A stretch of 64,000 bases of DNA from Dromiciops gliroides (taxonomy: Eukaryota; Chordata; Mammalia; Microbiotheria; Microbiotheriidae). The notes beneath the pieces were generated by a model. It was not told the DNA's origin and searched no databases. It saw nothing but the letters and a program-made list of their open reading frames with translations. This document shows, piece after piece, positions 56,196 to 64,000 of this stretch. The position numbers and the translations under genes are program-made. The stretch covers positions 32,079,357 to 32,143,356 of the forward strand of contig NC_057863.1 in NCBI RefSeq assembly GCF_019393635.1, given 5' to 3'. Each line of letters opens with the position of its first letter. Position 1 is the first letter of the stretch.

Positions 56196-56357
56196 TTTTT
56201 TTTTGTTTTTTTTTTTTTTTTAGTGAGGCAATTGGGGTTAAGTGACTTGCCCAGGGTCACACAGCTAGTAAGTGTTAAGTGTCTGAGGCCAGATTTGAAC
56301 TCAGGTACTCCTGACTCCAGGGCCGGTGCTCTATCCACTGCGCCACCTAGCTGCCCC
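56196..56357 (-). mobile_element. tRNA-derived marsupial SINE, type A, antisense
   Basis: Long T tail. Exact 14-bp duplication TAGGAACTACTTCT at 56,183-56,196 and 56,358-56,371. Forms an inverted pair with the SINE at 55,966-56,146, 50 bp away. Confidence 0.97.
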
Positions 56358-56371
56358 TAGGAACTACTTCT

Positions 56372-57767
56372 GTGTGAGTACCATGTAGGGAAATAAAATG
56401 TTTTAAGAGCTGGCAGTAAGGATTTGAGCAAAGATAAGGGTATCTTATTTTTTTTCCTTACTAATTGGGCCAAAGTAAGTGTCTTTGGGCCAACTACCAT
56501 GTACTACATACGAAAGGACCAAGTTACAAAGAATTTATAGCTATACCTCAGTTGCATTTCTAAACAATCAAGTTAAATTCTGTTATTGCCTATTCCTAAG
56601 AAAGGAACTTTTTAAACTTAAGTATTTTAATTTTTAAGCAGTCCCTTCTTCTCTCCCTCAATTGCTGCTAATTTCCTATTAGATTATTATTTTTGTATTA
56701 ACCCACACTGATGAGCACAACTTCGTGTTCTCTAAAGCAGAGGTACTATCATGCTGATGGCAGGACTTCTTATTGGAAACGAGTGAATGGATTCTATCTT
56801 GTTAAATATGCTTGGAAGATAACCTAATATCCAAGAACTAGATTTAGGTAACCTGGTACCCATTTAGTTTTTTCAAGGCTCCAATGGTCTACTTAGTGTC
56901 CTAGAATAGGCAGTTTACAAAATGATACCAGCAGAAATCTAAACATCCTGCAGAACAGCACTATCTTCCCTCCACATCTGTTCCTGGACCTGGGCATCTA
57001 TGACAGTGGAAAAACACTATATAAATGAGCTCCCTGGAAAAGCCACCTTCATAGGCTACTTGATTTCTCACTCATTCCGGCCCTTAATTCCCAATGCCAA
57101 TCTGCATTAGTACTGCCACAATGAAGTACACGTGCATTGTTAGCCTATGTTGCTCACAATAGTTGCCAAACCTGCCCGTCTCCTCTCCACTCTTAATAGC
57201 CCAGATGTCACTCAGGCCCTGCTTGGCATCTTCTAACATAAAATAACTGAGTCTCAGACTCTGTAGTTTCTCTGCCGGCAGGCAGCACACTGCCCAGCTG
57301 ATACCTAATGACATTGTCAAAGAAGTTTATTTTTGCTTTCAATCATTGCTGTTTTGACCACATTGACCTCTACTTTTGGGGGGCTTGTAGTTCCTAAAGG
57401 CGCCAAAGAATGAACACAGAATCTTCACCCTTGACTCCAAACTTTTAGCAGACTACTCCATGGATCTTGCTTAGCCTTAAGATGACTGCCCTTGGGGATT
57501 TTTATGTTAATTTCCTTCCTGAGTTATTTTATCCTCGGTATAAAACACAAATGAAAATGGGAACAGGTTACCTTTCTGTGATTATTATGTGTTAAGAATT
57601 AACAGTCGGCAAATGGGAAAAACCATATAGAAACAGATTGGAAAAAAATTTAAATATATATGCAAAAATGAAAGGAAATAATTCACCATGGAATTCTATA
57701 TGTGAGTTAAAATACTTATTTTATATTTCTAAATGCTCTAAAAGCAGGGATTAATAGGAAAGCAAAT
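56372..57767. other. Single-copy DNA, nothing identified
   Basis: AT-rich. The 78-residue minus ORF at 57,084-57,320 has no recognisable features. Confidence 0.4.
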
Positions 57768-57780
57768 AGCTTTAGCTTTT

Positions 57781-57920
57781 TTTTTTCCGGGGCAATGGGG
57801 GCTAAGTGACTTGCCCAGGGTCACACAGCTAGTAAGTGTCAAGTGTCCAAGGCCCATTTTGAACTCAGGTCCTCCTGAATCTAGGGCCGGTGCTTTATCC
57901 ACTGCACCACCTAGCCGGCC
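57781..57920 (-). mobile_element. tRNA-derived marsupial SINE, type B, antisense
   Basis: Complete and diverged. Duplication 'tagctttagctttt' / 'tggctttaggttt'. Confidence 0.94.
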
Positions 57921-58906
57921 CTGGCTTTAGGTTTCTAACATTACTCAGTAGTTATTATTAATTGTATTAATACTTTATATTTTGTAGATAAAAGGCTAAA
58001 TTCCTTCTAAGCTTTGCTTAACTAATTGAAGTACATTGCTCACCTTTTAATGAAAAATAGCTTTTTGAATGGTCAGTATTGTAAAAGCCAATCAGGATTT
58101 TTTTTTCTGAGTTCACAACCTATATTATCTAATCCATTTTCTTAGTTTCAAAATGTGAAATAATTTTAAACAATCCAACAGATATATGAAAGAGGTGGAA
58201 AGCTGTTGGTAGTCCAACCTGTAGAAAACTGAATTACAAGGGGGTAACTGCACTAGGTTACCACATTATTTCACAAGCATGAATTTACCCAAGATTATCT
58301 TATTGTCAAGTAGATGACAAAAGATTGACATGGAGAGAGCCCCAGAATGAAATACATTCTTCTCCCCAGAGATCACATTAAGATTACAAACAAAATGCAA
58401 CTCAATGAGAAGAGTTCTCATTTCAGAAGTTCTTTCTGGGCTTATAAAAACTTCAGAATTAGTAGATTTAGAACTCTTTTGGGGATATTGGGCAAGCTGC
58501 TGATGTTCATATTAGAACTAAATCCTTTTTTCAGTTTTCTTAGAAGCCATTTATTTCAAAGATTCCTCTCTTCTTACCCTTCCTTTCCCAAGGAAGGTAT
58601 TTATCCAAAAATAAGGCTCAGAGTTTACATTCACTACTGTGAAACACACCACTTTATAACTATTTTTAACTTTTCCTAGAAGGTCACTTTTGACAAATAA
58701 CACCTTTGTCAAAGCTTAGAAATTTTCAGAGTATAGACAAATGTTTTCGTTTAGAGTGTATATGATTTATCTAAGTAACTGACCAACATGCTGTTTTGCT
58801 GAAGTTGAACATGTCCTTTGGATGGGAGACAAAATTCAAGCTAAAGATTATGCCTGAAGCTTACAAGTACAGCATCATATTCCTTTCCAGTATATGTTGC
58901 ATTTAA
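57921..58906. other. Single-copy DNA, nothing identified
   Basis: AT-rich, with one 110-residue + ORF (58,347-58,679) of no recognisable family. Confidence 0.4.
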
Positions 58907-58919
58907 AAAGTTAATAACA

Positions 58920-59059
58920 GGGCAGCTAGGTGGCTCAGTGGATAAAGCACCGGCCCTGGATTCAGGAGGACCTGAGTTCAAATCCATCCTCCGACACTTG
59001 ACACTTACTAGCTCTGTGACCTTGGGCAAGTCACTTAACCCTCAATGCCCGCCCCCCCC
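58920..59059 (+). mobile_element. tRNA-derived marsupial SINE, type B
   Basis: Its A tail is replaced by a C run ('cgcccccccc'). Exact duplication AAAGTTAATA at 58,907-58,916 and 59,060-59,069. Confidence 0.94.
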
Positions 59060-59529
59060 AAAGTTAATACAGCCACCAGTATAGCTGCAGGCAATATTGT
59101 TCAGAGAAAGCATGCTTATTTTTCCATGTTAGTGATGTTCTATAGCAATCTGGCCTGACAAGTCCACTCTGCACAAGCAGTTCTGTGTGTATGTGATAAT
59201 GTGTAAATGACTGAGCACTAATGATGTCACGGACATCTGGAAAGGTCTCACGAGAACTGCCAGGGCCTTGGAGGAGCCCAAGGATTCTAAAAGGAGGCAG
59301 TGCCTTTTAAAACATCTATTTCTAACTGCTAGGGTACCTTCAAGTATGGCTATAAAGTAAAAACGGAATCTAAAAATCAGTATAAAAATTTGTGCTGAGT
59401 TTGCGTTTTACTATTTGACAATGATGTAAGCATTATTTCATTTCAACTTTTTTAACCAACCCTTAGTTTGAACAGTTTTAAATTTGAGAGGTACATACTA
59501 ATCAAGCAGGAAAAAAGTACACACCAAGA

Positions 59530-62500
59530 GAACAAGCCTTCAGTTTTGCTTTATTTTTACTTGTCATAACTTAAAAAAGTAAAAATGGAACAACAGTATA
59601 GATATAAAATTATAGTTAATGAGTTCACCACCTAGATTTCAAAGGATTTCAACAATTTTTGTGAGTTTAACAAAAACACTAACATTTGCAATTATTGGTG
59701 AAACATAAAATTCACGATTATGATCTTCATCCTGCTGACCTTATGATATTGTAAGCATCTTAAGATATATCTAAAACCCACTGATATATCCAGTTCAAAG
59801 CCAAGATTCATTTCTTCTAAGATAAACAACTGTTTAATACTAGCAAAATGTCACTGTATTTACTCAATGTCATTTTAACTAGTATCTCTCCCCTTGCCTC
59901 TCTATGTAAATTATATTTATGAAAACATGATTAAATGGAATTAATACTTTTCAAACACTAAGCTATCTTATTACTACAGATTTATAATAAGCATTCTGTC
60001 TTAACCTGAGTGCATCTCATTTACAGTGGATATTAACCACAACCCATGGAACCACCCTTAGCCTCAAATGCAGTTGTTAACAAGAGAATTTAATGGCTTT
60101 ACTAGGCAAGGCAGTCATCACCCAGGATCTTCCCAGGGATGTCCTCAAAAACCTTGCCTGAGACCTAAGCTCCCCAATAAGAAAGCAAAGCTTTGGGAAC
60201 TTTGTGTGAGAGAGCCTTCATATCTAGTACATGTAATGTATTTCTCTCACCAAGGGGGAAGATGCACGGAGTCTGGCAACCAGTGCACTTTTGCAGTGGC
60301 TTACAGTGCACACATGCCCAGCCTGGGGCTGCGTGCATCCTCTATGCTACGGGAAACACAATCATTGGAAAAGCACAACATTTTTGAGGCACTTAAATTT
60401 GCCTTGATGCTATCATTTTACTTATCCTCGGAAGAACAAGCAGAATTAGAGGCTACTTTATAAATCATCTCTCCATCCCGTAGCTCTAATCTCAAAGTCA
60501 CTCGACAGAAGAGCTTTGCAATCGACACCATGGATGGATTTTCCTCATAATTAAGTGCTCTATATACTTTACTAAGTCAACTTCCTTGGAGAGGGCGCAA
60601 GGCACAATTCCCTTATATTGAATTGCATTCTAGAGTAAACACTATTAGAAGTGAGGTTCCAACACAGTGACTGCCGTCATTCCAAATGTGATTGATTCCT
60701 CTCTATTTTGGAATGAAGTTTATAGCCTGCTAAGGTCAAATACTTACAGTATACTGTGAGCAAGCGAAAGGGGTTTTGATTTAGGGGAATTCTGCAATGT
60801 ACTTGCAGTTATTATAAAATAACTAACCAGCTAATTTCAACTTAGCAAAAAGAGCCCTGAGAACAATGCACTCCAAATAAGCTCAAGCTAGAAATATTCC
60901 AGTTGAGAAACCATCAAGACCAAAAACACAGACAAGAACTGGAAAGGCTTAACGGAAAATTTACCAACATTTGAGGCACTAACAGACTACAGTACTTTAG
61001 AGAATTGTAAAGACTTCAAAAAGAACAAAACTACGCAAGGCTATGTGTGTGAATCTATATTCACACCTACATATTGTGCCACAAAATGGCAAGTTTCGGA
61101 ATGACAATATATCCATAATTTTACAGCCCACACAATTTTGCTTTATTGCAGCATCTTAGTAAAGTTTATCAACATTGTGCCGTGGCAACAACAGTTGGTT
61201 GGGAGTGTAGTGTTCATTTAAAAATTCGTGCTACAAATGAAAAAAAAAAGAAATGTTGCGTTGCGTGAGTAACAGTCTTAGATTAGACCTACAGCTCTTG
61301 TAGGGGGGCCTCGAGGCATCAAAGGTATGTCTGGACACGGATCTAGATTGCAGGGTTTCATTTGTTCCACAGGTAATCTTATAAAAATTTTAAGCAAATA
61401 ATAAAGTACGATTTTTAAAAAAAGTTATCAACCAGTTTGCCAATGAGGAAACATTTGCTTTAAACTCACCGGGCTCATTGGTTAATACTGCAAAACAAAC
61501 TGATGAAATGCCTAGACGTATAGGCTACGCCACGCTGTGTAAACTGTGCACACGGCGTGTGATGTTCTGCATATGGGAAAGCAAGATTTTTAACCATATG
61601 CTGCCAGTAGTGCAACAATACTAAGAAGAATTAAGACACTTAATTCTTTAAAAGAAAGTGGCCTTTCTGTTCTTTACGTTAAAAATTGTGGTCCTTGCAT
61701 TCTTTCAAACAGAGGCAACTTTGATCAAATAATGAAATACTTGCTTTATAGAGTCTCTTCTCTATCAAGGGATACATGGAAAAAGATGGTCCTAATGCCT
61801 TCAAAATAGCCACACAGATGATACAGAAAACAGTAAAAAGTATTTATATTTTATAGAGAATACTTTGAGGAAGTATTGTATTAAAAACTAAATGTTAGCT
61901 GCATAAATATAGCTTTTGCCATTCAACAGATACTAAGTTAGGAATACAGGGTTGTGGCTTTTTTACCCTTACATTGCAATTAGAAATACACTTATGTGAA
62001 GTTTAACATGTCAGAAAAAACTAGGGCATGCCAGCTTAAAATTTGTGCTAAACTAGTTAATTTTCTACTTGGATTCTGACTTGCCATTTGAGTCGCTGGT
62101 AACACTGACTGAGCACGTTTGATCACTTACCAGTCTTCTCTACAGTGAACAACCATGCAACCTAGCAGCAGATTGATAACATCATAGACAAGAAGCATGG
62201 AGTGGGTATTGAAAACAGAACATCAGGAAGAATGAAGAAGCCACACTTAACTGTGCCTTGGCCAGGGAAACAAAACTGAAGTTCTCATTTGGTTTTGACC
62301 ACAAGGTTTAAGATTCCTTGTGGTTGTCCAGGTTCCTCCTCTGCATCTCTGCTAAGTTTCTATGTGCTGGATCTTGAAATGGACCAGCAGAATTCAAGAT
62401 GAGAATTTTTTTCAAGTATACAAAATGAAGCAAGTAGAAAGGTAAATTACTTGCCTCAAACCATTTGGAAAATAACTACATCTGAAATAGAATCTCTTAG

Positions 62501-64000
62501 TGCTGATTGATCTTATTGCGATCTCCCTTAGTCTCCTGCGTCAGATGAAGCAGCAGCCTGGACTATGCATACACGAAAGGACAAAAACGGGGTTTCTGGG
62601 GTGGGGGAGTGATGCAGATTAGGACAGAACAAGGGCACAGAAGACAAGGGATGGCACAGAATCTGTCTACAAGACGAACTCTGATTTACAAATGGTGAGT
62701 GAATTTCATTCTCTTCGCCTTCCCTTTCCTTCCACTTCTAAAAAAAGTCCCCAATTCTGGCAACAAGTCTAAGACTAGACCCAATGACACTAAAGAAATG
62801 TGACACAAGGTAATCAATCTCACCTTAAGCTAAACTATTTGGCCAGTCCTACAGCTGTTTCCTTGTTAGGTTTTTGACCAGTTACTGCACTAAATGACAC
62901 AACAGTCAGTCAAAAAAACGTTGCTACAGAAGTTTACAGATGCTAGCAAACCAGAACATATATGCTATGATTGTTTAAAAAAAAGAAAAAGAAAAAAAAT
63001 AATTCATATACATAAATCTGCATTTGATCCACGAATTCAATTTTGTTTAGAGAGACATGTAAAATGTCAGTAGCAGAAGACGATCAATTTCTTCATATTA
63101 AGTTTAAAACAAGTTCTGGCATTTTGTTTGACTAAAGCTTCCATGCCAAATATTCTTTTTTAAATGGCCAAAATTCTGTTAGAAGCCAAGCATTTACTTA
63201 ATGCATGAGTTCTACAAACATTATCTTATGGAGCTAGTTGCTCCTCCTTTTAATAACATTTCTAGAAAAAGAGAGCTAAGAGAAAAAGCCAATTATAATG
63301 GCATTTTTCTACTTTTCAGTCTGAAGACAAAGGCCTCGTGTGAAAATCTCCAGCTTTAATTACTCTCTCCACCCCCATTTTATAACCTAGCTTTGTAACA
63401 ACATTTACCCAACATTCTGAATGTCCCTCCTTGTCCATAAGCAGGGCTTTGACACAATTGAGTAAGATTATAATAAGGATGCCCAAAAGGTGGCAAAGAA
63501 TACTATAACAGAGGTAATACAGTTAGTTGCACATGGCCATTTGAACTTTTGAAAGGCAACCGGCAATTTTGAATCACTAGAATATTTTTTTTTTTAAGAA
63601 TTGTGCTTGGCACACACCATTCTAAACTGCGATTATTCCATTCTCTAAAACTTTCTTACTTTAAGTTAAAAAGTTTGGAATTATACTGCATTAATTTTAC
63701 CAACATCTGATATTTCAACACTACATTATTTCATCTATAACCTTGGTTTATCTTTCGTCAAACTACAGCTCAAACTACTGCCTCAAGCAAATTACAACAT
63801 GCCTAATGAAAAGAATCTTACCGAGTTTCTTGGACCCATAAACTAACAGCTATCAGGAATGTTGACGGAAACAGATCTATAAAATACATGGAGAATTACA
63901 AAGCTATGCGATTGTTTAAAATTGCCACTTGTCTTCAAAACTAAAATAGAATCCAGCACTATTCTGAAAAAAACAAAAACCAAAACGAAAAAAAGGCATG
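59530..64000 (-). other. EIF5A2: Inferred long 3' UTR of EIF5A2 (coding exons outside the window)
   Basis: Seen: 4.5 kb without any SINE, L2 or MIR I can recognise, AT-rich, ending on the minus strand at a good poly(A) site. Known: in mammals EIF5A2 lies just upstream of RPL22L1 in the same orientation and makes a transcript of several kb that is mostly 3' UTR. Inferred: this is that UTR. No EIF5A2 codons (for example the C-terminal EEYAVAIKPCK) are found, so the stop codon would lie past 64,000. A conserved intergenic block is the alternative. ORFs at 60,068-60,463 and 60,193-60,387 are not supported as genes. Confidence 0.5.
59550..59555 (-). terminator. Minus-strand poly(A) signal, probable end of EIF5A2
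   Basis: AATAAA on the minus strand, followed about 20-30 bases later by TTCTCTTGGTGTGTACTTTT, a GU/U-rich downstream element. Confidence 0.55.

Noticed and set aside
60068-60463. 131-residue + ORF
   Set aside because: No domain or splice context; it lies antisense in the inferred EIF5A2 3' UTR.
1-64000. CRISPR arrays, operons or other prokaryote-style systems
   Set aside because: The sequence is vertebrate nuclear DNA. The regular repeats seen are microsatellites, SINEs or a minisatellite.

Overview
The window is nuclear DNA from a marsupial. Evidence: about 30 copies of an A-tailed, tRNA-headed SINE that begins GGGGCAGCTAGGTGGC (WSINE1/WALLSI/SINE1_MD-like), a marsupial-type L1 lineage, RTE-derived retroposons, and deep layers of L2 and MIR/CORE-SINE relics. 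The order of marsupial cannot be fixed by eye.

Layout. 0-42 kb is an intergenic, repeat-dense stretch with no host gene I can support. It holds nested SINEs, L2 and RTE pieces, a nearly full-span but internally deleted L1 (30.3-34.3 kb) carrying a hAT insertion, two candidate solo LTRs (one of them, at 46.7 kb, beyond this stretch), and microsatellites. 42.1-45.5 kb is the one clear protein gene, RPL22L1, on the minus strand. It has four coding exons (122 aa), a TATA box, a TOP-like start site and a CpG island. 45.7-59.5 kb is intergenic again (SINEs, an L1 ORF2 fragment, an antisense L1 3' end, a 44-bp minisatellite). 59.5-64 kb has no recognisable interspersed repeat and starts at a good minus-strand poly(A) site. 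From known gene order I infer it is the long 3' UTR of EIF5A2, whose coding exons would lie beyond the right edge.

The most striking item is at 27,657-28,041: a near full-length U6atac spliceosomal RNA copy fused directly to an L1 3' end, flanked by an 18-bp target-site duplication and dropped into a MIR relic. It is a U6atac/L1 chimeric retropseudogene. Other notable structures are three antisense SINEs stacked on one target site (34.4-34.9 kb), an SINE and an L1 that used the same target (39.27-40.31 kb), a perfect 18-bp palindrome abutting the RPL22L1 TATA box, and a palindromic mariner MITE able to fold into a hairpin. No prokaryotic or defence system is present. RPL22L1 and the inferred EIF5A2 are both translation genes, transcribed in the same direction.
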